A stretch of 64,000 nt of DNA from Epithemia pelagica. Taxonomy: Eukaryota > Bacillariophyta > Bacillariophyceae > Surirellales > Surirellaceae. The stretch covers positions 806,001 to 870,000 of the forward strand of contig OX337238.1 in NCBI GenBank assembly GCA_946965045.2, written 5' to 3'. Positions 31,458-40,985 of this stretch are shown in pieces (the stretch's first letter is position 1; the number at the start of each line of letters is the position of its first letter). The notes under the pieces are model-generated. The model worked only from the letters and a program-made list of their open reading frames with translations. It made no database searches and had not been told where the DNA came from. The position numbers and the translations under genes were made by a program.

Positions 31458-32321
31458 ATGCTCGGGTTCCTTCCTTTGATTGCCTTTTTGTATTTCAACC
31501 GCAGAAATGGTAGCTCCGACTCGTCCGTGGCGCCAATCTTTCGAATCGAAAAGAACCACCATTCGGCACGAACACTCGTCGGAGACGACCAGACGAACAG
31601 CAGACATGTCGCTGTGAGTGCATCGATGGAGAATTCCAGAGAGACTGGGCCAAGCAAAGAGAGTGAGGCTCCCAAGAAGAAGCGAAATCGTTCCAAAAAC
31701 AAGAATAACAACAACAGCAATGGAGGAACGATGGGTGAAATGGCCAATGCCTTTGCCAATGCGGCCAAATTGCTTCAGAATGCCGAACAAAAGGTGGAGT
31801 ACGATGAAACATTGCTGGACATGGAACGTCAACTGGGTATCCTCGTTCATTCACTGGACGAATTGAATGAGACCAATGAGGCGCAGTTAAAAGAATCGCG
31901 ACTCCAATTTGCCATGAGGTATACGGCAGAAACGGCACACAAATTCAATGACGCCTGCAATTCCGTCCACCATCACATTGATGCATCCTATGTCGAGGGA
32001 GTTTTGTGGTCGTTTCGCAAGAACTGGGCTCACCTGTTACCGGCGGCATGGGATGAACAAGCCAGAAACATCTTTGTCGTCTTGTGTTGCACGAAATTTT
32101 GGGTCATGAACCAACCATGGATGCCGTACAAGATGGGGACCATGCTGGAAGGTATTCTGTTCGCTATGACTAAAGATCTGCGTCATTTTCACTGGGACAG
32201 CAGTTCCCTGGGTGACAAATCTGTGCAAACCATTGTTCACTCCATGGCCCCCCGCGGCAGCAAGGTTGTCGAGAGGTATGCCTGCTACTGTGACAAGCTA
32301 ATGACGAGAAGTGCTCAATAA
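31458..32321 (+). CDS. CC family copy F, C-terminus frameshifted
   Basis: From ATG 31458 the frame gives 287 residues. The first 16 codons (MLGFLPLIAFLYFNRR) are homologous at DNA level to non-coding leader before G3 and G4. A basic Lys/Asn-rich linker follows, then the family core: MANAFANAAKLLQNAEQKVE, LGILVHSLDELNETNEAQLK, LWSFRKNWAHLLPAAWDEQ. After that the family sequence continues in another frame (VLHEILGHEP, ending YSVRYD and a TAA at 32171-32173, exactly where the paralogues stop). A net two-base gain near 32070-32083 relative to copy D explains this. The present frame instead reads through to 32321 with an unrelated tail. Either a decaying copy or a sequencing error. Confidence 0.6.
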   Translation: MLGFLPLIAFLYFNRRNGSSDSSVAPIFRIEKNHHSARTLVGDDQTNSRHVAVSASMENSRETGPSKESEAPKKKRNRSKNKNNNNSNGGTMGEMANAFANAAKLLQNAEQKVEYDETLLDMERQLGILVHSLDELNETNEAQLKESRLQFAMRYTAETAHKFNDACNSVHHHIDASYVEGVLWSFRKNWAHLLPAAWDEQARNIFVVLCCTKFWVMNQPWMPYKMGTMLEGILFAMTKDLRHFHWDSSSLGDKSVQTIVHSMAPRGSKVVERYACYCDKLMTRSAQ

Positions 32322-32474
32322 AAGAGATGGAGAAGTCAAATGACCAGCATCAATGGCAATATGGAGATTAAACAACTAAGCGTCCGATGAGAACCTTTCT
32401 CTCCTTCTCTACGACATGTACTTCCTTCGCAGACCTATATATATCCTGCAATTGATCTTCCGACAAGTCAAAGA

Positions 32475-33659
32475 TCAAAGATCCCATGCACTCGGCGCGT
32501 CGGTTGATTCTTGATTTCCGTTTTTGGTCTTGCTACCATCGGGGCAAAACTCTTGGAGGAGCTCTTCGACAATGGGACGGTGATCGTACTGGACATTAAA
32601 CTCAAACCACTTCTTCATTTGTCCCTTGGTTTGAACTTTGGACTTGAGGAAACGGTTTGGACCAAAGGCAAAACTTTCGGCTACAATACGAGGCAGGACA
32701 CCTTGGATTTCCGCGACGTGGACACAAAGACGAATTCCTCCGTCTTGTAAAGGTTCCCCCTTACGGTCCACCGCGACAATGTAATGTTTGGCGTCGGGAC
32801 TGGAACGCCGCAAACTTTCTTGACAAGAGAAGTATCCAGCATAGGATCCTCCATTGAGCATGTAGTTCTTGGCGTTTTCAATGGCTTGGCGGTCACGAAG
32901 GGACTTAATCTCGTACGCGCTCTGACACGCAGAACACTGCATGTCGTTCCAGCTGCGGCCACCGCGACACCATTTCAAGGTCAGTTTCCTCATACACTCC
33001 GGGTTGCGACAGGAAACGGAGGAATTGTTGTTGATATGTGAGGCAACCAGTGCTTCGTACACAAAACCCAACAGTTCGCCCGCCTGCATTCCATTGGCTC
33101 GCCATCGGCGACCGTAATATTTTACCCTGTCTTCTCGAATACCAGCATGTTCAAATCGATAGAATGGATCCAAATGCATGCGCTTGAATTGGTTGGTTCT
33201 GTACTTGGGCTTGGGGACTACGCAAAACCGGTGATTGAATTCTTCGAGGCCGTATTTCCTCGCCATTCGTGCTTTATCTGGGCCCTTGATGTCCTTCGAA
33301 TCAACAACGAAGTAAGGAGGAAAATGATCAAGATCGTCAACGTATGAGGTATCTAGTCCGACTTGGCGTTGAAGGTGATCACGTAATACATTCTCAATGG
33401 CCTCATTTGGGTCTGCCGGAAGGTCACGAAGATCCTCGTCGTAGTTTGACAGTAGTTCTTCATAACTGTCTTGAGGGTCGTGAGCCTTGAGCATCGTTTT
33501 GATAACATCCTTGGCAAACTGACGGTGCTTCCTACGAGCGTCTGGGGATTGAATCGTCAAATTGACTCCCCATTCCAACAAATGAATGCTCAAGCTGGGA
33601 GGAAGGGTGTTTCCGTCTTCCAAAGCTTTCGTAAGTTCGACACAAAAAGCGCCCACCAT
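32475..33659 (-). CDS. Zinc-ribbon protein, possible PD-(D/E)XK nuclease-like core
   Basis: This intronless 394-residue protein starts at ATG 33659. The N-terminal half is mixed helical. In the C-terminal half a helix with GELLGFVYEALVASH is followed by four cysteines in a ribbon layout (CRNPECMRK... then CSAC), leading straight into YEIKSLRDRQAIENAKNYM. An acidic residue before an E-x-K motif, followed by strands (HYIVAVDRKG), is the order seen in PD-(D/E)XK nuclease folds, with a zinc ribbon inserted. The call is inference from motif order; I do not recognise the exact family. Neighbour genes give no further hint. Confidence 0.6.
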   Translation of the reverse strand: MVGAFCVELTKALEDGNTLPPSLSIHLLEWGVNLTIQSPDARRKHRQFAKDVIKTMLKAHDPQDSYEELLSNYDEDLRDLPADPNEAIENVLRDHLQRQVGLDTSYVDDLDHFPPYFVVDSKDIKGPDKARMARKYGLEEFNHRFCVVPKPKYRTNQFKRMHLDPFYRFEHAGIREDRVKYYGRRWRANGMQAGELLGFVYEALVASHINNNSSVSCRNPECMRKLTLKWCRGGRSWNDMQCSACQSAYEIKSLRDRQAIENAKNYMLNGGSYAGYFSCQESLRRSSPDAKHYIVAVDRKGEPLQDGGIRLCVHVAEIQGVLPRIVAESFAFGPNRFLKSKVQTKGQMKKWFEFNVQYDHRPIVEELLQEFCPDGSKTKNGNQESTDAPSAWDL

Positions 33660-34436
33660 TGCTTCCTCTTGTTGCCTCGATTGTATCGCCTTTCTTCAAT
33701 GACAAGATCGTCCATTCTGTGGGAAGAATCCAACACACGAAGCAGATAGCGCGAACAAAGTTTCACGTCAAATCCTCATTTGAATGGCTCTTATTGGCCG
33801 GTGTAAAGCCAGGTTATGACTCATGCCCTGCATCCACTTTTCTTGAGCTCGAATGAAAATTACTGGAAGAAAGCTGTTGACCCGGTAGGTTGACCATGAA
33901 TGTCGCTCAAAAGGACCTTTGTTCACCCCATGGAGTAAACTCTATAACTGTTCTCATAACAACGGCTTCCGTAGCTCTAAAGTCCGCCGGCAGAAGAAAG
34001 GGAGTATAGCAACTGCGCTCTAGCTGGTGCTCTAATGTGCGCCTTCTCAAAGATTCAATGTTGTCATGTGGTGCCATACTTGATTCCCTTACGCAGGTGC
34101 TCTCGAAGAGATAGACAATCGATTGGTGGCTATCCATACAGAGATTTCCCGGTAAGGAAAAGATCATTTCGCTTTACAGCATATGGAACAGCAATCCTTC
34201 AATTACTTTGAAGAGGTGACTTCGATCACGATGAGTAGCGATTGTTGGATTGAGAAAAGTCTGGGCTTTCTGACTAGTAGGAGTAGTACGGTTTTCACAA
34301 GTACCTTTCCAATCAGCTGCTCAAACGGCTTGGAACAAAACCACGAAGAAAAGTATGGGGGATATTGTGTCTGGTTTTGATTCTATATGTTTTTTTCAGA
34401 GTATCTCTACTGTTACGACAGGGCACCGTTTGGTAG
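33660..34436. other. Intergenic, no gene seen
   Basis: Both flanking genes are on the minus strand. The first few hundred bases after 33660 should hold the promoter of the zinc-ribbon gene. No coding signal. Confidence 0.4.
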
Positions 34437-35630
34437 TTACAAAAGTTCAGCGTAGACTCCGGTTCCAGGGCATCGCAAACGGACTAGGGTCAACTCCGTG
34501 CATTTTGGGCACTGCGAATTATCGCGTCGATTTACCACAATGTAACCCATGCGGAGCAAATGGTTTTGCAAGTCCACCATATCCGTAGGACTAAGAGGTG
34601 GGTTGAAATAATGAATCTGTCCAATCAAGCAATAATGATTGAGCGTCGAGAAGAGAATCAACCAACCCCGGCCGTGAGTAGGAGTGCCAAATAGAGGCCA
34701 ACAGGAACTTCTCTGTAACAAGGAATCAATGACGTACCTCCACAAGAATCTGCATCGGCATCAAAAGCTGTTCGGATTCTTCCAAGTGTTCCAGCTGCGG
34801 CCACGAACGAAAAAGTCCAATTTCGGAACCTTCAACGTCAATCTTCAACAAGTCAATGCGCTTATGTCCCAGTTTCTGTTGCATCTCCAACAACGTCCAG
34901 GACTTCCCAACCATATTTTTCTTGGCAGGTGGTGCTGATGGGTCTCTCGGATAGGCCGTCAAACAGACATGGTGAAAGGTCAAACGTGGGTTTTGTGGGA
35001 CCTGATAGCGACTGAATCGGCCAGTACAGTCAAATGTGTGGACTTCGCATGGAGTCTTTTCCAACACATCCAGTTCAAATTCCCACTGGTTGTTACTGCC
35101 CAGTGAATAGACAATGCATTTGTCTTCATTCTTCGGAACGATACTTCCTCTTGTTGTGGGTGTTATGACATAACTTCCAAGTTCCTTGAGGCCGCAAACC
35201 ACTTTCGTGTCGTCAGAGTCACATGGTGCGCCAATACACTGCTGGTCAGTGCAGTTGGCCAATTGATTGAAGGGGAAGAATCGCTGGTGGAGGGTTGCTG
35301 ATAGATTGCTTTGCTGGCCTCAGTGCCTTGGGCCACACGTCCATGGGTCAGCATTTCATTCATTTTGTTCGAAAGTGTGTCTAACGGCTTGGCGATCGAC
35401 TGCAAATAGGGATTCTGTGTACAGATCCTTTTGGAGAATGCAGCTGCCATTTCCACTGTCACTTGTTTACTCTGAAGCTCCGTTTGGACATATTCTAGAA
35501 CGTCAACACTTGACCGACGGTCTCCTTCTAACATCCAAAAGGATGGAAGGGACAGTAGGATACAGACCGAAAGTATATACCACAGGTGTTTACCACGAAG
35601 GCTCCACTCAGTTCTATTAGCTTTCATCAT
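34437..35630 (-). CDS. FkbM-type methyltransferase, type II membrane protein (multi-exon)
   Basis: The start is most likely ATG 35630 (MMKANRTEWSLRGKHLWYIL), putting a transmembrane helix at residues ~15-32; an in-frame ATG at 35717 is an alternative. The catalytic region includes CIVYSLGSNNQWEFELDVL and VHTFDC (SAM binding), WTLLEMQQKLGHKRIDLLKI and DVEGSEIG (the FkbM D-x-E-G motif). The last junction is well supported: exon end 34738, 121-base GT-AG intron, exon start 34616, giving ILVE/IHYFNPP in frame, with the final exon ending ELTLVRLRC. An earlier junction between 35262 and 35350, from the membrane frame to the catalytic frame (LHQRFFPFNQ), is unresolved: a short intron or a frameshift. 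These enzymes often methylate sugars in the Golgi. Confidence 0.78.
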
Positions 35631-36008
35631 CGTTATGTTAACGAACGGTATTTTTGATTTGAGAAAAATTTGTGGACGAAGGTTGATCGCAGCCCAAAGC
35701 CGCGCATGGCACCCCATATCACGCCGGACTCTCTAACGCTTACCGACCAGCATTTATAGCCCGAGACTCAGGACTTGACCTGCAATCCCCTTAACCATAT
35801 TGTAGTAGGAGGCTCAGCCGAAGACCCGAACCCTCCACAAAAAAACGAGAATCTTTTTCTTCGTCGCATAAAACAACAGAATACCGGTAAGGAGACAACA
35901 AATATAACACTCGGTCTCTGTATCTCACTTTGTCTATTCTTGATCTGACCTGCGTGGTAAAGACACGAGGGAATCGGTTATCGGAACGACCGAAGGAAAA
36001 GTACAAGA

Positions 36009-37097
36009 ATGAGCAGCAAAAACAACGGTGATCCGACCAAGGATCCAGGCAAGCCACAGGGCGGTGCGAACACTACCAAATTGCAAACCTTCACGCTGGT
36101 GGATCAAAATGGCCCTGTATCGTCATGGCAGTGGTCCATGGGTGCCTTGGTCTTTGGTTTCTTTGTGGTACAATGGGTTGCCTCTATTCTGTCACCCCTT
36201 TTGTTCGGCTTGTCCTTGTATTTTCAAAACTGGATCGGAGTCTTGCTCATTATCGGCGTGACGATACTGGCCTATGTGCCGTGGTATCCCAATCCGCATC
36301 CTGTGGCCGAAGCCATTCGACATTTCTTTGTCCACAATACACCCTTTTACTTTCGGTCCATGAAAGTGATTAGTGAAGGCCAACCCTTACCCGGCCAAGT
36401 GGATTCTCCTTCCACAACAACAACAAAAGCGACGAATGAACCCCCGACTCTGTTGTCGGTTCATCCACACGGAATATTCACACTGGGTTGGTCCATGCTC
36501 TACCTTCGGTTACGGTAGGTGGACTTTTGCTTTTCCAGTGCCTTTTTTGTGTCGCCTTTTTTTCGCTTGTTTTCGCGCGTGACGGGCAATCCAGCTAGTG
36601 CTGACAAGGCCAATATGCAAGCCTTGATGCGAAAGGGTCGGCATTTGGCTCTGATTCCGGGAGGCTTTGAAGAAGCCACCTTGACCATCAATAGTCCTAC
36701 GGTGGAACGGGTCTACATAAAGAACCGCAAGGGCTTTATCAAATTGTGTTTGCAACAGGGCTATCAAGTTCGGCCCGTGTACAGTTTTGGCGAAGTCGAG
36801 GCCTATGACAATGTGCAAGGACAATTCTCGTTGCGACTCTTGATGAATCGTTATGGCATTCCAGCTGTGATCCCCTTTGGATGGTTTCCCCTTCCCTGTT
36901 TGCCCAAACCAAATGTGAATTTGTTGGTCGTTGTAGGACCACCCCTCGTCCTTCCCAAAGTGGCCCAGCCCTCCAAAGAGGACGTACAAACGTGGCATGA
37001 CAAGTACATGGAAGCCTTGCAGGCACTGTACCATCGATACAAGGTTGAGGCCTATGGTCCAGAATTGGCCAAGACCAAGAAATTTGAACTTTGGTAG
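36009..37097 (+). CDS. DGAT2: DGAT2-family acyltransferase with in-frame stop
   Basis: One frame from ATG 36009 to 37097 is interrupted once, by TAG at 36516-36518. Before it: two N-terminal hydrophobic helices (residues ~45-95), PWYPNPHP and the catalytic VHPHGIF (His-Pro-His-Gly at residues 152-155). After it: SPFFRLFSRVTGNPASADKA, LALIPGGFEEAT, NRKGFIKL and VYSFGEVEAYD, all DGAT2 blocks. DGAT2 acylates diacylglycerol to triacylglycerol at the ER. The stop lies between HPHG and PFFR where relatives have a loop. GTAGGT...TTTTCCAG here brackets 24 bases including the stop, but such an intron would be exceptionally short and would remove conserved residues. A nonsense mutation or assembly error is as likely. 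Confidence 0.82.
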
Positions 37098-37755
37098 AAC
37101 TTACAAGATACAAAGAGTCATAATAGTAGACTTTTCATTTTCTCACTATAGAGGTTCTTTGGACGACAAGTCAGGATGGCAACGAGTCTGTTCAGGATAC
37201 CTTTCATATCACTAAGTAGTGGGAAAGCACCGCAAATAGCTGTCAATCAACTACAAGGTCTTGAATCCGTTTCTTGGTGGCATTGTTGTCTTACCTATTG
37301 ACACTGACTCATTCACACTGAGGTCAACTTTTTCATTTCATATTCGTCTTGAGACGGGAAGAGCCGAAATGACATGGTTTGTGAACGTAGCCCATGCGGA
37401 CCATCACGAAAACGTGCACGTATGGAGCGTGAACTGGTGCAGTGGCTCGCCGCGCGGACCATACATATGGAGCAGCCCACACGATCAAGACTATAATAAG
37501 TTTAAGCCCTACCTCTTTAATCCCGAGGGGTCCCGCTTCATCCGTGAGCAGTCGCGTGGATCGCTGTAAAAGTGGTTGGATGTTGGATCGCATTAAGTGG
37601 TCAGTGAAATGAAAGATGACCGTGTAGGGTCCGATGAATGTCCGCCAATTGTGACAGTGAGAGCAACAGCGAGACCATTTCGATTTCAACTCTGTGTTCT
37701 TGTGTTGGCGAGACTGCTGCAAATCCATTGCATTACGTTGTGTTGATTGAGAAAT
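37098..37755. other. Intergenic, no gene seen
   Basis: This separates the acyltransferase from AP2S1. A 199-codon minus frame (37333-37932) overlaps the AP2S1 5' region and has no domain; I reject it. Confidence 0.4.
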
Positions 37756-38398
37756 ATGGTACGTCCTTGGAACAAGAAAAACCGCGTATCCATTTGAACA
37801 GACGAGTGAGCATGGCCGTGGTTGTTGTCGTTCTGATGTCCACCGACTCTCACACAAACGGCCTGCTCCTGGAACGACCTGTCGTTGCTCGTCTGCTGCT
37901 GTCGTCATGTTTGTTTCTGCGGTTCCTGTCACTGTTCAGATTCGATTTTTCTTGTTACAAAATCGTCAAGGCAAGACGCGATTATCCAAATGGTATGTTC
38001 CTCCCCCGACAACAACCTCAAGTGGAGCCACAACTTCGGCCGAAGCCGAAAAGGCTCGAATTGAAGCCGAATGTCATCGACTGGTAACGGCACGTGACAA
38101 GAAATACACCAACTTTATTGAATACAACAGTTACAAATTGATTTATCGACGATACGCTGGTTTGTTCTTTACCATTGCCGTCGATGTCACCGACAATGAA
38201 TTGAGTTATTTGGAAACCATTCACTTGTTTGTCGAATTGCTCGACAGTTATTTCAGCAATGTTTGCGAATTGGATATCGTCTTTAATTTTAACAAGGTGT
38301 ACAGTATTCTGGATGAATTTATGCTGGCGGGGGAAATGGAGGAAACAAGCAAACGAGAAATTTTGGACCGGGTCAAACTCTTGGAGAAAATGGAGTAA
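37756..38398 (+). CDS. AP2S1: Clathrin adaptor AP-2 complex sigma subunit
   Basis: Exon 1 contributes only the ATG at 37756-37758. A 181-base intron follows (GTACGT at 37759, TGTTCAG to 37939), and exon 2 is 37940-38398. The result begins [20 protein letters not shown], the exact sigma-subunit N-terminus, and totals 153 residues, against about 142 in animals. The difference is a Thr/Ser/Ala insert after WY. The rest is highly conserved: [52 protein letters not shown]. It is part of the AP-2 core that recruits clathrin at the plasma membrane. An unspliced reading from ATG 37910 would add about ten unrelated residues. Confidence 0.93.
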
Positions 38399-39099
38399 CA
38401 CTGTGGTCCTGTATGTGTTTTGAACGAATGATGATGGTCTTTTTCTCCGAGGGAATAATACCACAACAACAACAATGTAAGGGAACGTTCCAACCCAACA
38501 ACCACTATTTCGGTGCGTGATGCAACCTGCGAAGGATTCATCAAGTTCTCTGTCGTTTTTGGATTGGAATTCTATTATGTCTGCCTCAAAATCTGTTTCA
38601 GTAAGGAATATAGAAGCTCGTCTGTATGCTGTGCTGTTCTTTTCTTTCTCTCCTTCAAACCTAGGAGTAGCAATTTCAGTTGTATGCCCAATTTGCGAGC
38701 CCTTGGAGAGATGTTAACATTATTTCTGGATCGAGTTATAGTTTGAAGGGAAATCTCTTGTATTCATGATTTCAATGATGGGTTTTCGTGTCCATATAAC
38801 GAATGAGCAACATAGGAGAAGGCCTATCTAGGATGACTTGGGCGTCCAAGGTCCAAGGAACAAGACTACCCATCCCAACATTTGCTCTATGTATGTGGTT
38901 TGACGCGCGAGATGGCCGACTGTTCGTGGTCGCGGAAACAACAAGATCCGGTAGTCACGATTTTTAAAAGTCAATGCCAACAAAACACATTCAAGATTCA
39001 AGATAACCTTACCTTTGTGCTCTCATAAAGTGCACAGGTTTCCAAACCAGAACACACACCATCCTACAATCCATTAGAATAGACATTTCTACAACCACA
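38399..39099. other. Intergenic, no gene seen
   Basis: Short plus-strand frames at 38513-38746 lack support. The region holds the AP2S1 3' end and the promoter of the plastid membrane protein gene. Confidence 0.4.
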
Positions 39100-39875
39100 A
39101 TGATCATGAGACTGCAAAGTTTGCTTGTCATGACGGCGTTCCTCATGAACTCGGCGACCCGAGTCGTGGCCTTTGCCCCTGGTCTGAATACACAACCTTC
39201 CAATCCTTCTTTGTCGCTGCCCACCGCTTCTTGGAAGACTTCTTCAGCGCCATTCCAGTCTGCCGTGTCGATGGGCAACCACAAACGAACCTCTCCAAGC
39301 ACAGCGCTTTTTGCAGTCACAACAGGCAAGCTCGAACCAATACGGCCCAGCACGACTTGCTGCGACACTTGTCCTTTCCTCGCTTTACGGCCCATGCCGT
39401 TTTTGTGCCCTTTTTGTATGCCACGACAGCAGAATTGGGACAAGTCTGTGGAGTCGAATGGTTGCAAGGTGCTGGTATTCAAACCGCCGTCTTGGTCGCT
39501 GCTACCGTCTTGGGCGTTGTCTCTCGCGTCCGCTTTGTGAATAGTTCTGGTATCATTTTGGCCGATCAGAGTGATGATCCAGATGTACCAGAAGATGCCT
39601 GGGAACGCAACTTGTTGTGGTTCACCTACGAGGACGTTTCGGTCTTGTACATTTTGCCCGCCATTGTCTTGGCTCTGGCCAATTTGGTGGTGGGAATTCA
39701 AGCTTTTCAACAAGGTACGGATCATACCAGCACGGCTGCCTGGTTGATTGTTTCGGCTGTCGCCGTCTTGTATGGCAATGCCAAACCCTCCTATGTGGCA
39801 CGATTCACGGGAAATCTTGCCGAAGTCGTCATGCTTTGGGCTCTCTTTGAAGCCGTTGTCAGTGTGGCGCAGTAA
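39100..39875 (+). CDS. Plastid-targeted membrane protein (frame change inside)
   Basis: ATG 39100 opens a signal peptide (MIMRLQSLLVMTAFLMNSAT) ending at VVA/FAPG, the motif that sends diatom proteins into the four-membrane plastid, followed by a Ser/Thr-rich transit region to about STALFA. The mature region is clear in another frame from about 39380 to 39875: AVFVPFLYATTAELGQV, then FVNSSGIILADQSDDPDV and EDAWERNLLWFTYEDVSVLY, with about four transmembrane helices, ending ALFEAVVSVAQ. Joining the two needs a frame change between 39311 and 39400; a 36-base GT-AG excision (39315-39350) would do it but is very short, and a sequence error is possible. Function unknown. Confidence 0.65.
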
Positions 39876-40985
39876 GACCACCAACCGACAGTCACATATA
39901 TAGCGCAATGGTAGAATGACCAAATCCCCCCTAAAACCTTATAGATTTCTTTTTGCAAACGCGTAAGAAGAAGCACTCTGAATTCTACTACATCCCCGAC
40001 AATATTATGCATAGTACAGTGGACCCGTCCCCGTCCGATCGTATACTCCGAATGACCTCTAAAACAAATGGATATCTGGTTTGTGCCACTTGACATTAGT
40101 CGAAGGAAACATGGATTTTCGCTGGCATGTCTTTTGCCTTTTGCTTTAGTATCTCTGTCGCATCGGACTCGAGAGTGAGAGTCTCTCCAGTTTTTAGAAG
40201 GTTGTGGTTTCCATAATGGCCGTCCCAGCAGCTAGGCAAAACAACAATACTGATGCTCGAATACAAACCACAATGGCCAACCTACAATAGAGCATTTCCA
40301 ACCGAAAATGTCTCATCATCATAGATTGAATGACCGCAATACGTATCAACCTACACCACGGAGGCATCCATTTCAAACGAGCTTTACTCGATAACGGTTA
40401 CAGCTCATGTGCTGCATGTTGTGTGTTTTATGACATCTCACACAAACACAAAAGGTCCTCGTGTACGTTTCTCCCGATTCCGATACATGCCCGAAAATTG
40501 CTTCCAGTCTCATTTGCTGAATGAGAGTTGGTTTCTCATTCGAGAAATGCTAAAAAAACAATCCTTTTATTCATTGCATTCCGTAGAAAACTTTGCAATG
40601 TCGTTTGTATGGTCCTTACTGAGAATAATGCCCTTGTCCCTCATCTTCTTTTGATTCGTACTCCTGTGCTCGTCCTTGTTCACTTTGTCATTGCTCTCCA
40701 TTGCATTTCAATTCTCCAGATCCCCCGTGTGCACCAACCGTTTCGCGAATCTTTTGTTCCACGGAACCAGGGTTGCCAATTCCATCGTCAATAGGCGGGC
40801 CACAGCAACAGCTACTCCTTGGCTTTTGTACCATTTAGATCCTTTGCTGCGGCTCTCTTGGTGTCTTCCTTGGATAGTCGTCGTTGATCGAATGCTCGAA
40901 TGGCTTTTGAAAGGCATTCCTCCCAAGAGAAAAAGAGTCATTTCCTCTCTGTGTTTTGCCCTTTTGCTAGAATGGGTTGACATTA
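39876..40985. other. Convergent intergenic region
   Basis: This stretch is non-coding as far as I can see. Frames at 40409-40794 are short and without support. Confidence 0.4.

Noticed and set aside
21029-32321. A bacterial-style toxin-antitoxin or CRISPR-like explanation for the paired array
   Set aside because: The G genes are spliced and the spacers are duplicated intergenic DNA, not unique spacers; there is no Cas or toxin motif.
34726-34745. A 25-base GT-AG intron at the end of FkbM exon 2
   Set aside because: A later acceptor at 34617 gives a 121-base intron and restores the family sequence ILVE/IHYFNPP, so the ultra-short intron is unnecessary.
37333-37932. 199-codon minus-strand frame
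   Set aside because: It overlaps the AP2S1 5' region, shows no domain, and its composition is like random GC-balanced DNA.
37907-37942. A 27-base intron or a ten-residue N-terminal extension on AP-2 sigma
   Set aside because: The ATG at 37756 with a strong GTACGT donor gives the exact conserved N-terminus.
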